Made by a program: the position numbers and the translations under genes. Of a DNA stretch of 42,112 bases, positions 11,058 to 19,726 are shown in pieces; the stretch's first letter is position 1, and each line of letters starts with the position of its first letter. The DNA is from Sphingomonas sanguinis. GTDB taxonomy: Bacteria > Pseudomonadota > Alphaproteobacteria > Sphingomonadales > Sphingomonadaceae. The notes under the pieces were generated by a model. That model saw nothing but the letters and a program-made list of their open reading frames with translations. It searched no databases and had not been told where the DNA came from. The stretch spans positions 1-42,112 of the forward strand of contig NZ_LDTE01000012.1 in NCBI RefSeq assembly GCF_001476905.1, written 5' to 3'.

Positions 11058-13298
11058 ATGCGCTGGCGCGACGCAATATGGGCGGGGGTGGCGGTGGCTG
11101 CCCTCGCCACGCCGGTCATGGCAAAGGTGACGGCGCCGTCCGGGGCCAGGGTGTTCCGCCTCGATGGCGGCGGCGTTACCTATGCGATGGGCGTGGATGA
11201 GAAAGGCTATCTCCAGCCGCTCTATTGGGGATCGGCGCTGGCCGAGGGCGATCCGCTGGTCTCCGGCGATCCCGTCAAGACGGGCGATCCCATCGTCCTG
11301 AAGGGACCCGGCGAACTGTCGGGCTTCGATCCCGCCGGGTCGGTCACGCCGCAGGAATTTCCGGGGCAGGGCGAGGGGCTGGTCAGCGAACCGGGCGTGA
11401 AGGCGCTGTTTGCCGACGGCAATCGCGATCTGGTCCTCAAATATCGCAGCCACCGGGCGAGCGGCGAGACGCTGACCGTCGAGCTGGCCGATATCCGCCG
11501 CCCGCTGTTCGTCACCCTGACCTATACCATCGATCCCGAGACCGGCATCGTCGCGCGTTCGGCCAAGGTACGTAACGGCGATACGAAGCCGGTGCGGTTG
11601 GACCAGCTGGCGGCGGCGGTCTTCTCGCTGCCGGTCGGGGATGATTACCGGCTCCACTATCTGACCGGCCGCCACGCCGCCGAATGGACGCAAAAGGTCG
11701 TACCCGTCGAGGCGGCGGAAACCGTGCTGGAGAGCCGTCGGGGATCGACCGGCCATGGCAACAACCCCTGGTTCGCGATCGGCCGCGAAGGGCTGACCAG
11801 CGAAGTCCACGGACCCGTCTGGTATGGCGCGCTCGCCTGGTCAGGGTCGTTCCGCATCAGCGTGGCGTCGGACAATCTGGGCCGGGTGCGGATCGCGGGC
11901 GGCTATAACCCTTACGACTTTTCCTGGACGCTGAAGCCGGGCGAAACGCTGGACACGCCGGTCTTCTATGCGGGCTATTCGGGCGACGGGCTGGGCGGCG
12001 CGTCGCGGACCTTCCACCAGTTCGAGGTCGCGCATATCCTGCCGCATGGAACCAAGGCGCGGCTGCGACCGGTCCTTTATAACAGCTGGGAGGCGACCGC
12101 TTTCGACGTGACCGAGGCGGGGCAGATGGCGCTGGCGGAAAAGGCCGCGAAGATCGGCGTCGAGCGCTTCGTGGTCGATGACGGCTGGTTCGGCGCGCGC
12201 AACAGTGACAAGGCGGGTCTGGGCGACTGGACGGTCAACCCGACCAAATTCCCGAACGGCCTCAAACCCCTGATCGATCGGGTGAAGGGGTTGGGCATGG
12301 ACTTCGGCCTGTGGGTCGAGCCCGAGATGGTCAATGTCGACAGCGACCTGTACCGCGCGCATCCCGACTGGGTGCTGAACTTCCCCGGACGCCCGCGGAC
12401 CGAGGGGCGCAACCAGCTGGTCCTGAACCTCGCCCGCACTGACGTGCGCGACCACCTGCTGAGCGTGCTTGACAAGCTGGTCAGCGAGAACGACATCGCC
12501 TTCCTCAAATGGGACTATAACCGCAACTGGACCGAGGCGGGCTGGCCCGAGCAGCCGGTCGCCGACCAGCAGCGCGTCTATGTCGATTATGTCCGTAACC
12601 TCTATCATATCCTTTCCGAGCTGCGGCGGCGTCATCCGAAGCTGGAGATCGAGGGGTGCTCGGGCGGCGGCGGTCGCGTCGACTTGGGGATCATCGGGCT
12701 GACCGACGAGGTCTGGCCGTCGGACAATACCGACCCCGCCGACCGGCTGACCATCCAGGACGGCTTTACCCGCGCCTATCCGGTCGCCGTCATGATGGCC
12801 TGGGTCACCGACAGTCCCAATTGGGCGAACACCCGCGTAACCAGCCTGGACTATCGTTTCCTGTCGTCGATGCAGGGCGGTCTGGGGATTGGTGCCAACC
12901 TTGACAAATGGGGCGATGCCGACTTCGCCACCGCGCGCAAATGGGTGGCGGCCTATAAGACGATCCGCGAGACGGTGCAGCGCGGTGCGCTCTATCGGCT
13001 GGAGTCGCCGACGGGCGACAATGCCACCGCGGCGACCATGTATGTCGGGCAGGACAAGAGGCAGGCGGTGCTGTTCCAGATGCTGCATTCCTCGATGTGG
13101 CGCGACAATCCCGCAGCCATCCACGCCCAGGGGCTGGACCCCGCGCGGACCTATGCGGTCAGGATGCTCGACGGATCGGCGCGGCCTGCGGGCGTGCCTG
13201 CCCAAGCGTCCGGCGCCTATTGGATGAACCGGGGGCTGCGCGCGCCGTTGAAAGGCGATTATGTCGGGGCCGCGTTCGTTTTCGAGGCGACGAACTGA
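11058..13298 (+). CDS. Secreted alpha-galactosidase, glycoside hydrolase family 36
   Basis: The enzyme releases terminal alpha-1,6-linked galactose from sugars such as melibiose and raffinose. From the ATG at 11058 it has 746 residues, typical of GH36; an in-frame TTG at 11043 is rejected because AGGAG sits at the right distance before the ATG and the signal peptide (AGVAVAALATPVMA|K) begins there. Domains are an N-terminal beta-supersandwich, a TIM barrel and a C-terminal beta domain. Catalytic motifs are intact: FLKWDYNR with nucleophile Asp486, and SDNTDPADR (Asp556/Asp559), which supplies the acid/base. The CSGGGGRVD substrate-binding loop is present. The signal peptide predicts the periplasm. 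It follows the TonB receptor gene on the same strand. Confidence 0.94.
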   Translation: MRWRDAIWAGVAVAALATPVMAKVTAPSGARVFRLDGGGVTYAMGVDEKGYLQPLYWGSALAEGDPLVSGDPVKTGDPIVLKGPGELSGFDPAGSVTPQEFPGQGEGLVSEPGVKALFADGNRDLVLKYRSHRASGETLTVELADIRRPLFVTLTYTIDPETGIVARSAKVRNGDTKPVRLDQLAAAVFSLPVGDDYRLHYLTGRHAAEWTQKVVPVEAAETVLESRRGSTGHGNNPWFAIGREGLTSEVHGPVWYGALAWSGSFRISVASDNLGRVRIAGGYNPYDFSWTLKPGETLDTPVFYAGYSGDGLGGASRTFHQFEVAHILPHGTKARLRPVLYNSWEATAFDVTEAGQMALAEKAAKIGVERFVVDDGWFGARNSDKAGLGDWTVNPTKFPNGLKPLIDRVKGLGMDFGLWVEPEMVNVDSDLYRAHPDWVLNFPGRPRTEGRNQLVLNLARTDVRDHLLSVLDKLVSENDIAFLKWDYNRNWTEAGWPEQPVADQQRVYVDYVRNLYHILSELRRRHPKLEIEGCSGGGGRVDLGIIGLTDEVWPSDNTDPADRLTIQDGFTRAYPVAVMMAWVTDSPNWANTRVTSLDYRFLSSMQGGLGIGANLDKWGDADFATARKWVAAYKTIRETVQRGALYRLESPTGDNATAATMYVGQDKRQAVLFQMLHSSMWRDNPAAIHAQGLDPARTYAVRMLDGSARPAGVPAQASGAYWMNRGLRAPLKGDYVGAAFVFEATN

Positions 13299-13316
13299 AC
13301 GGCGGGGCGGCTGGAT

Positions 13317-13634
13317 ATGAAGGTTGCGGGATATGGCGTGGCGCTGGGCGTGATTCTGGCCGGATGCGCCACCACACCCAAAGAGAAGCCGCTCCTCACC
13401 AACCGCGCGCTCGCCCGGGCGGCGGCGAAATGCCATGTGAAGTCGCTGGGCGTGCATTATTCGCGGACGGGCAAGCTGCCCTATGGCGACTATTTGATCC
13501 CGGCATCGGAAATCGACGCCGACGGACCCGACGCGCGCCCCAGCACGACCTGTATGTTCGCTGCGCTGAAGGGGTATCGCCGGGATTATCTGGGCCAGGT
13601 CGAACACGAACCCGCCGCCCGCCCCGCGCGATAA
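13317..13634 (+). CDS. Small putative lipoprotein of unknown function
   Basis: A 105-residue product with a signal peptide and a lipobox, LAGC, placing the lipidated Cys near residue 17. The rest is short and polar with two further cysteines (AKCHV and TTCMF) that could form a disulfide in the periplasm. No family is recognised. It begins 18 nt after the alpha-galactosidase stop and precedes another lipoprotein gene, so it may share that transcript. Confidence 0.65.
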   Translation: MKVAGYGVALGVILAGCATTPKEKPLLTNRALARAAAKCHVKSLGVHYSRTGKLPYGDYLIPASEIDADGPDARPSTTCMFAALKGYRRDYLGQVEHEPAARPAR

Positions 13635-13700
13635 TATGCCATGCCCTTGACGAAAGGGGTGGCGGACGACGACCATCGGCGACCGAGGGGGAGAGTGTCG

Positions 13701-14567
13701 ATGATGGGCGGTAAGAAGGTAATAGGGGCAGCGATGCTGCTGGCGGCGTGTGGGCAGCCGACTGTCCATCGTACGACCGAAAAGCTCAGCACCTTCGACG
13801 TGCAGGAGCCGCCGGCGGAAGCCGCGCCACCGTCCCCCGCCGGACGGCAGATCGCCTATGATTATACCGTCACCTATGCCTTTGATCGGCCCGTCGTGGC
13901 GCAGGTGCAGGGCGCGCAACTCGCCTTGTGCCGCAAGCTGGGGGCCGCGCGCTGTATGGTCGTTCGGTCGACCCTTCATACGCCGGGACCCGAGGAGCAT
14001 GTCTCCAGCGACGAGGCGCTGCTGCTGGTCGATGCGCGGCTGGCCACCGGGATCAACCAGCGCCTCGACGCGCTGGCGAGCGAAGGTGGCGCGCGCCTTT
14101 CCGAGCGCGCCTCGACGGCAGAGGATGTCACCCGCCGCGTGATCGACGCGGACGCCAAGGTCCGCGCCAAGCAGGCGCTGGCCGAACGGTTGCTGGCGAT
14201 CATCGGGTCCGGCAAGGGCAATGTCGGCGAACTGGTCCAGGCCGAGCGCGCCTATGCCACCACGCAGGAGGAACTGGATGCGGCGCGCCAGGAACGCGCG
14301 GGGCTCGCCCAGCGGGTCGCCATGTCGTCGGTGACGATCAGCTATGTCTATAAGGACCGGGCGGACGACCAGTCGGCGATCGGCGCGAGCCTGCGCTCGG
14401 CTGGCGAGACGCTGAGCAACAGTCTGGCGGCGCTGATCACGGCGGTGGTCGCGGCGTTTCCCTGGCTGATCCTGGGGGGCGGCGTGTTGGCGGGCCTGCG
14501 CTGGGTCGCGCGCAGGCGGGGCTGGCGTCGGCCATGGCGAAGGAAGGTTACGGACCCGGACGAATGA
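13701..14567 (+). CDS. DUF4349 domain-containing lipoprotein
   Basis: From the ATG at 13701 (MMGGKKV) the product has 288 residues; a longer reading from 13641 lacks a ribosome site, whereas GGGGGAGAG lies just before 13701. It has a lipobox, LAAC, then a periplasmic DUF4349 region: YDYTVTYAFDRP, a long helical hairpin (about residues 115-215, rich in Glu, Arg and Ala, probable coiled coil) with GNVGELVQAERAYATTQEEL, the strand SSVTISYVY, and a C-terminal membrane segment (FPWLILGGGVLAGL) followed by a very basic tail. This is the standard layout of the family, whose function is unknown. Confidence 0.82.
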   Translation: MMGGKKVIGAAMLLAACGQPTVHRTTEKLSTFDVQEPPAEAAPPSPAGRQIAYDYTVTYAFDRPVVAQVQGAQLALCRKLGAARCMVVRSTLHTPGPEEHVSSDEALLLVDARLATGINQRLDALASEGGARLSERASTAEDVTRRVIDADAKVRAKQALAERLLAIIGSGKGNVGELVQAERAYATTQEELDAARQERAGLAQRVAMSSVTISYVYKDRADDQSAIGASLRSAGETLSNSLAALITAVVAAFPWLILGGGVLAGLRWVARRRGWRRPWRRKVTDPDE

Positions 14568-14599
14568 CCCAGGCATGATGCTCGACCCGCGAGATTGAA

Positions 14600-14628
14600 G
14601 GCGGATTCGTTGTCGGTTACGATCCGCC
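14600..14628. terminator. Candidate hairpin after the DUF4349 gene
   Basis: GGCGGAT (14600-14606) pairs with ATCCGCC (14622-14628); a TCG/CGA pair could extend the stem past one bulged T. It lies 33 nt beyond the DUF4349 stop and 19 nt before the next ATG, so it may be a weak terminator or a leader hairpin for the small gene at 14647. There is no T-tract. Confidence 0.3.
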
Positions 14629-14646
14629 CGTTCGCCGGGAGGGTTC

Positions 14647-14949
14647 ATGTTCGACGTTCAGCAGGCCGAAGTCGCCACCTCGTCGCTGCCCGCACCGATT
14701 GCGGGTCCCGTGATGGTGCTTCCCCGGTCATGCCCCGCCCCGACGACGACCGGTGAAGTCGTCGTCTGCGGACGGAAGGACGATCGGTCGTTGAGGTTAG
14801 GCCCGATGCCCGACCCGCCGCCTGCCGACAGATTGCTGTCCCGTCCGCTCCGTTTCCAGCTTGCCCCAGGTATTTCCTTCGGTTTTCAGAGGGGCGGCGG
14901 CTTCGGACTGAGGACCGAGTTCGGGCCCGGCCGGAAAAGCGGCGAATAG
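14647..14949 (+). CDS. Small conserved-looking protein with VVVCGRK motif
   Basis: A 100-residue product without a recognised domain. It has the pattern CPAP...GEVVVCGRKDD followed by a Leu/Arg/Pro stretch, which I recall from many small uncharacterised sphingomonad proteins. No signal peptide is clear, although such proteins are often exported. GGGAGG lies 4 nt before the ATG, which supports translation. It precedes the FUSC gene by 15 nt on the same strand. Function unknown. Confidence 0.55.
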   Translation: MFDVQQAEVATSSLPAPIAGPVMVLPRSCPAPTTTGEVVVCGRKDDRSLRLGPMPDPPPADRLLSRPLRFQLAPGISFGFQRGGGFGLRTEFGPGRKSGE

Positions 14950-14964
14950 CGGCAGGGCAGGACG

Positions 14965-16812
14965 GTGGAGACGCGTGTGACCAAGCAGGCCTATGTCGAA
15001 GGGCGGCCGGTCGATCGACATGGGGTGCAGCGGGCGATCCGGTGGCTGGGGCGGCGTCTGGAGCTGCGGTCGTTCAGCCTGCTGCCCGAGCATTGGAACT
15101 ATGCGGAGGGGCTGCGTGCGGCGCTGGCCGTGGGGCTGCCGCTGGTCCTGGCGATCGTGACGGGCCAGAGCCTTTGGGGGTGGGCGGTCTATGCCGCCTT
15201 CTGGACATGCCTGTGCGATGCGCCGGGGCCGAACCGGCTGCGTCGCCGCCTGCTGGCCGTGTTCGTGGTCGGTGGCGCGCTCGTCGCCTTGGTCGGATCG
15301 TGGCTGGCGTCGTTCGTGCCGCATGGCGCGATGGTGATCGGCCCGTTGCTGGTCTTCGTCGTGACCGCGCTGGCCGGGCGGTTGAAGTTCGGGGGGCTGG
15401 TCGGCACCCTGTCGGCGGTCGTCGCGGTCGTGGCAGTGGGTTTTCCGCACGACCTTGACCAAGCGTCACTGCTGGCCAGCGCCTTTTTCGCAGGGGCAGT
15501 GTGGAGCTATCTGCTCATCACGTTCCTGTGGCGGATCGACGCCTTCGATCCGCTGCGTCGCGCCAGCCGGGCGGTGAGCGCGCGGCTGCTCGACATGGCC
15601 GATGAACTGGCCGCCCTGCGCGAGGCCGCACACCGCGACGCGCAGTGGCATAGCGATCACGCTGAGCATCGCCGCGCCGTCCGCCTGGCGATCGAACGGT
15701 TTCGCGATGTCCTGACCCGCTATGACGGAGAGACGGGTCCCGAGCGGACGGCGCGGCGCGAACTGGTAGCGGCGGAGACGATGTTCGGCGCGCTGCTGGC
15801 GCTCGACCAGGCGTGCATCGATCGCTGGGGATCGGTCGAGGATCGATCGGCGGTGGCGGAGGCTTGTCGCTTGGCAGTGGCGAGCTGGTTCGTGGCCGGA
15901 GGGCAGGAGACGGCGGCGATGGCGGAGGCGCGGACTGTCCTGCAGCGGCTCTGCGCGGATATGCCGCAACCGCTGTTCCGGGGATGTGCGGCCGCATTCG
16001 GAAATGCGCTCGATATCCTAGCCGGTCGCCGCGAGCCGCCGGTCGTCGCGCTTTCCGAGGACGCTTGGTCGCCCCGCGCGTCTTCGCTGGCGATGATCCA
16101 GCAGGGGTTGCGCCAAGCCGGGGGGCTGGTCGCGGTCTATTATGTGGTGGCGGTGTTCGGGCTCGGTTATCCCTATTGGGCGGCGATGGCGGTGATCGTC
16201 GTGTTACAGGGGGACGTGCGCGTCACCTGGTCGCGCGGGCTGGAGCGTATCCTGGGCAGCCTGCTGGGCGGGGCCATGGCGCTGGCGTTCCCGCTGCTGG
16301 GCGGCGGGCCGATCGTGCCTGCGCTGGGGGCAGTGGCGCTGGCAGCGCTTACCATGGCGCTGCGATCGGTCAATTACACCATCTTCGTCATGTTCCTGAC
16401 GATGCTGTTCGTGCTCGTGACCGACATGCTCCACCCCGGCCTTGGCATCGCATCGGCGCGGATCGTCGACAATGTGGCGGGCAGTGTCGCGGCGTTGCTG
16501 GCGGTCTTTGCCTTTCGCCCCGATTTCGGTCCGCCCTTGCCCAAGCGGATCGAGGCGGGGATCGCGGCCCATCGCCATTACGGCGAGGCGGTGGAAAGCG
16601 GACAGTCGATCGACGTCATCGAAGCCGCGCGCCGCGCCGCCGGACGCGCCAGCGTGGATGCGGAGATCGCCTCGCACGACCTGGGCGGCTGGCTGCACCG
16701 CCTGACCCACCGCCGCGCCGATTTCGCGGGGTTACAGGAGATGCGTCATCTGGCCGGACGCGCCGCCATGATGTGGCACGGTAAATTGGGCGAGGGGCGT
16801 TCGGCCGCTTAG
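14965..16812 (+). CDS. FUSC-family membrane protein (aromatic-acid/AaeB-type exporter)
   Basis: The 615-residue inner-membrane protein has the two-halves FUSC layout: a first membrane block (about residues 50-190, starting HWNYAEGLRAALAVGLPLVLAI), a cytoplasmic helical region (about 195-370), a second membrane block (about 380-515, with YPYWAAMAVIVVLQGDVRVTWSRGLERILGS, broken here only by family convention) and a cytoplasmic tail. Members include AaeB, which exports hydroxybenzoate-type acids, usually with an AaeA periplasmic partner. No AaeA gene adjoins it. The start is GTG at 14965; another GTG at 14977 is possible. It converges on the GntR gene with a 19-nt gap. Confidence 0.85.
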   Translation: METRVTKQAYVEGRPVDRHGVQRAIRWLGRRLELRSFSLLPEHWNYAEGLRAALAVGLPLVLAIVTGQSLWGWAVYAAFWTCLCDAPGPNRLRRRLLAVFVVGGALVALVGSWLASFVPHGAMVIGPLLVFVVTALAGRLKFGGLVGTLSAVVAVVAVGFPHDLDQASLLASAFFAGAVWSYLLITFLWRIDAFDPLRRASRAVSARLLDMADELAALREAAHRDAQWHSDHAEHRRAVRLAIERFRDVLTRYDGETGPERTARRELVAAETMFGALLALDQACIDRWGSVEDRSAVAEACRLAVASWFVAGGQETAAMAEARTVLQRLCADMPQPLFRGCAAAFGNALDILAGRREPPVVALSEDAWSPRASSLAMIQQGLRQAGGLVAVYYVVAVFGLGYPYWAAMAVIVVLQGDVRVTWSRGLERILGSLLGGAMALAFPLLGGGPIVPALGAVALAALTMALRSVNYTIFVMFLTMLFVLVTDMLHPGLGIASARIVDNVAGSVAALLAVFAFRPDFGPPLPKRIEAGIAAHRHYGEAVESGQSIDVIEAARRAAGRASVDAEIASHDLGGWLHRLTHRRADFAGLQEMRHLAGRAAMMWHGKLGEGRSAA

Positions 16813-16831
16813 GTCCGATAGGCCACGGAGA

Positions 16832-17539
16832 TCACCGCGCCAGCGCGCGTTCGGTGTCTTCGCGGGCCTGGTCGACCAGCACGATCGTCGCGGCACGTGC
16901 GGCGGCGGCGTCCGAGTCCGCAATGGCGGCGAACAGTTGGCGATGCTCGGGCATGGAGTCGCGGGGCAGCTTGGTGCTGCGATGCTTGTAGAGCGTGGTC
17001 CAGTGGACCGCCGCGCCGATGCTGCCCGACAGGCTGACCAGCAGTTCGTTGCCCGTCGCCTCCAGGATGATGTTGTGGAACAGCTGGTCGGCGGCGCGGC
17101 CCTGCTCGGTATGCAGGCCATGGTCGGCCATCGCCTCCAGCGCGGCCCCCATGCGCGACAGCTGGCGCGTGTCGCGCTTGACCGCAGCCAGCTCGGCGGC
17201 GGCGGGCTCGACGATCAGGCGCAACTGGAACAGGCTCTGGACGAAACCGGCGGGCGGCTCCCCCTCGAACATCCAGGCGAGCAGTTCGGGGTCGAGCAAA
17301 TTCCATTCATGCCGTTCACGCACCCGCGTGCCCGCCTTCGGCTTGCTGACCACCAGCCCCTTGGCCGACAGCATCCGAAGCGCCTCGCGCACGACCGAGC
17401 GGGACAGGCCGCGCTGTTCGGCGATATCGACCTCGCCCGGCAGGGTCGAGCCGGTGGGTATCCGTCCGGTCACGATGGCGACACCGATGTCCCGCGCCAA
17501 AGCGCTATGAGCGGGTCCGCGTCGCTGCAAGGTCGTCAC
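16832..17539 (-). CDS. GntR/FadR-subfamily transcriptional regulator
   Basis: The 235-residue regulator has an N-terminal winged helix (residues about 10-75: LPGEVDIAEQRGLSRSVVREALRML then GLVVSKPKAGTRV) and a C-terminal helical FCD effector domain (about 100-225), the pattern of FadR/VanR/UxuR-type repressors that respond to small organic acids. The start codon is GTG. It is transcribed divergently from the ester-hydrolase gene at 17754, and two inverted repeats lie in the shared 214-bp region (17585-17595 and 17659-17675). Control of itself and of that hydrolase is inferred from this layout. Confidence 0.92.
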   Translation of the reverse strand: MTTLQRRGPAHSALARDIGVAIVTGRIPTGSTLPGEVDIAEQRGLSRSVVREALRMLSAKGLVVSKPKAGTRVRERHEWNLLDPELLAWMFEGEPPAGFVQSLFQLRLIVEPAAAELAAVKRDTRQLSRMGAALEAMADHGLHTEQGRAADQLFHNIILEATGNELLVSLSGSIGAAVHWTTLYKHRSTKLPRDSMPEHRQLFAAIADSDAAAARAATIVLVDQAREDTERALAR

Positions 17540-17584
17540 TCGGTGGGTTCCTCCCCGATGGCCGGGGCAGTTGCCCCATCCTGT

Positions 17585-17595
17585 TTGTCAGACCT
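17585..17595. promoter_or_regulatory. FadR-subfamily-like half-palindrome near the gntR start
   Basis: TTGTC-A-GACCT resembles the TNGTCNGACNA pattern of several FadR-subfamily regulators, with only the outermost base off. It lies about 46-56 nt upstream of the gntR GTG, a sensible place for autoregulation. The match is short and may be chance. Confidence 0.3.
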
Positions 17596-17658
17596 TTCTA
17601 TGGACGCTCGCGCAGAAAGGAAAGTGTAGCGATACCGGACCACCCGCTTGCACCCATA

Positions 17659-17675
17659 ATGATACTATGTATCAT
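17659..17675. promoter_or_regulatory. 17-bp perfect palindrome, candidate GntR operator
   Basis: ATGATAC-TAT-GTATCAT is a perfect inverted repeat with 7-bp arms and a 3-bp centre, in an AT-rich patch between the divergent gntR and ester-hydrolase genes, 79 nt before the hydrolase ATG. Position and symmetry suit a dimeric regulator. It differs from the usual FadR-family GTNNNAC core spacing, so the bound protein is not certain. Confidence 0.6.
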
Positions 17676-17753
17676 GGGCAATCTGCCAGTTGCCCTGGGC
17701 CCGATGTCGCGGCACCATGGCATATCAACCGGTCCAAGAGGGGGTCCGTTTTC

Positions 17754-19718
17754 ATGAACGTCCGTAACCTGATGCTTGCGGTGAGCACGCTCGCCATCCT
17801 GACACCGGCCACCGCGCAGCAGGCGCCGACCACGAGCGAACCGGTCAAGGTGGTCACCGATTCCACGGTCAGCGACATTCCCGCCAAATTCACGCCGCCG
17901 ACCAATGTGGCCGAGCGCGACTATGTGAAGCGCGAGGTGATGATCCCGATGCGCGACGGGGTGAAGCTGTACACCGTGATCGTCGCGCCCAAGGGCGCGG
18001 TGAACGCGCCGATCGTGCTGACCCGCACGCCCTATAACGCCGCCGGTCGCGCCAAGCGGTCGGACAGCACCAAGATGATCGAGGCACTGCCGCTGGCGGA
18101 CGAGGAGTTCGTGAAGGCGGGCTATATCCGCGTCTATCAGGACATTCGCGGCAAATACGGCTCGGAGGGCGAATATGTCGTGACGCGTCCGGTCATCGGA
18201 CCGCTGAACGCGACCAAGGTCGACCACACAACCGATGCCTACGACACGATCGACTGGCTGGTGAACAAGGCCAATGTGCCGGAATCCAACGGCAGGGTCG
18301 GCATGATCGGATCGTCCTATGAGGGCTTTACCGTCGTCATGGCGCTGCTCCACCCGCACCCCGCGCTGAAGGTCGCCGCGCCCGAAAGCCCGATGATCGA
18401 CGGCTGGATGGGCGACGACTGGTTCCATTACGGCGCGTTCCGCCTCGCCAATATCGGCTGGATCGGCGCGCAGACCGGCTACAAGGGCGAGGGCAAGGCG
18501 CCATCCAGCGGCGGCTATGACGATTACGAGAATTTCCGATATGGCTCGGCGAACGACTGGGCGAAGAAGTCGGGTTATGACCAGTTGCCCTTCTGGCAGC
18601 GCATCGTCCAGCATCCTTCGTACGATTTCTACTGGCAGGGCCAGGCGCTCGATAAGCTGCTGGCGGCCAACCCCTCCAACGTGCCGACCATCTGGGAACA
18701 GGGCCTGTGGGACCAGGAGGACATGTACGGCGCGATCACCTCGTGGGAGGCGCTGAAGGCCAAGGGCAAGCTGGGCAACAACTTCCTGGTGATGGGCCCG
18801 TGGCGGCACAGCCAGATCAATCGCACCGGCACCAATCTCGGGCCGTTCCAGTGGAATGGCGACACCGCCAAGCAGTTCCGCGAGGACATGGTCCTGCCGC
18901 TGTTCAATCAGTATCTGAAGGACGGCCCCGCCGCCAACCTGCCCAGCGCCGCCATCTACAACACCGGCGAGAACCACTGGGACAAGCTGACCCAGTGGCC
19001 GCTCGCCTGCCAGAGCGGCTGCGCGACGCCGCTGACCCCGCTCTATCTGGCGGATGACAAGGGGCTGAGCTTCGACAAGCCGGGTACGGGGGCGGACGCC
19101 TATGTCTCCGATCCCGCCAACCCGGTCCCGCATCTGTCGCGGCCCGTCAATTTCGACGACGGCCGCTGGGGCGACTGGCTGGTCAGCGACCAACGACATG
19201 CCGATGGCCGCACCGATGTCGTGACTTATACGACGCCGGTCCTGACCAAGGCGGTGCGCGTATCGGGTGCGCCGATCGCCGACCTGTTCGCGCGCACGAC
19301 CGGCACCGACGGCGATTTCGTGGTGAAGATCATCGACGTGCTTCCGCCCGAAAATGCGATCGATCCCAAGATGGGCGGATACGAGCTGCCGATCAGCCTC
19401 GACATCTTCCGGGGCCGCTATCGCAACAGCTTCGCCAACCCCACCGCGATCCCGGCGGGCAAGGTGCAGGAATATAAGTTCCGCCTGCCGACCGTGAACC
19501 ATGTGTTCCAGCCTGGGCACCGGATCATGATCCAGGTCCAGTCGAGCCTGTTCCCGCTCTATGACCGCAATCCGCAGACCTTCGTGCCCAATATCTTCAC
19601 GGCCAAGGCCAGCGATTACAAGAAGGCGACGATCACGCTGGAGCGCGGCGGTGCCAATGCCAGCCGTGTCTGGTTGCCGGTGGTGCCGGTCGACCAGTCG
19701 GCGGTGATCACCCGCTAA
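17754..19718 (+). CDS. Secreted alpha-amino acid ester hydrolase-like CocE/NonD hydrolase
   Basis: The 654-residue product (ATG at 17754, signal peptide VSTLAILTPATA|QQ) is an S15/CocE-type alpha/beta hydrolase. The sequence fits the alpha-amino acid ester hydrolase (AEH) branch, known for hydrolysing and transferring amino acid esters and acting on beta-lactam side chains. The nucleophile elbow is GSSYEG (Ser187/Ser188), followed by PESPMIDGWMGDDWFHYGAF, the acid-residue region LWDQEDMYG (Asp320 or nearby), and the catalytic His352 in GPWRHSQIN. A C-terminal jelly-roll (about residues 430-640) ends the protein. The natural substrate is unknown; a periplasmic peptide- or ester-scavenging enzyme is likely. 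Divergent GntR regulator upstream; hairpins at 19727-19792 follow. Confidence 0.87.
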   Translation: MNVRNLMLAVSTLAILTPATAQQAPTTSEPVKVVTDSTVSDIPAKFTPPTNVAERDYVKREVMIPMRDGVKLYTVIVAPKGAVNAPIVLTRTPYNAAGRAKRSDSTKMIEALPLADEEFVKAGYIRVYQDIRGKYGSEGEYVVTRPVIGPLNATKVDHTTDAYDTIDWLVNKANVPESNGRVGMIGSSYEGFTVVMALLHPHPALKVAAPESPMIDGWMGDDWFHYGAFRLANIGWIGAQTGYKGEGKAPSSGGYDDYENFRYGSANDWAKKSGYDQLPFWQRIVQHPSYDFYWQGQALDKLLAANPSNVPTIWEQGLWDQEDMYGAITSWEALKAKGKLGNNFLVMGPWRHSQINRTGTNLGPFQWNGDTAKQFREDMVLPLFNQYLKDGPAANLPSAAIYNTGENHWDKLTQWPLACQSGCATPLTPLYLADDKGLSFDKPGTGADAYVSDPANPVPHLSRPVNFDDGRWGDWLVSDQRHADGRTDVVTYTTPVLTKAVRVSGAPIADLFARTTGTDGDFVVKIIDVLPPENAIDPKMGGYELPISLDIFRGRYRNSFANPTAIPAGKVQEYKFRLPTVNHVFQPGHRIMIQVQSSLFPLYDRNPQTFVPNIFTAKASDYKKATITLERGGANASRVWLPVVPVDQSAVITR

Positions 19719-19726
19719 GCCCTTTT

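Noticed and set aside
11841..14648. 935-codon minus-strand open frame across the alpha-galactosidase and lipoprotein genes
   Set aside because: It is a shadow of several real forward genes, with no recognisable domain.
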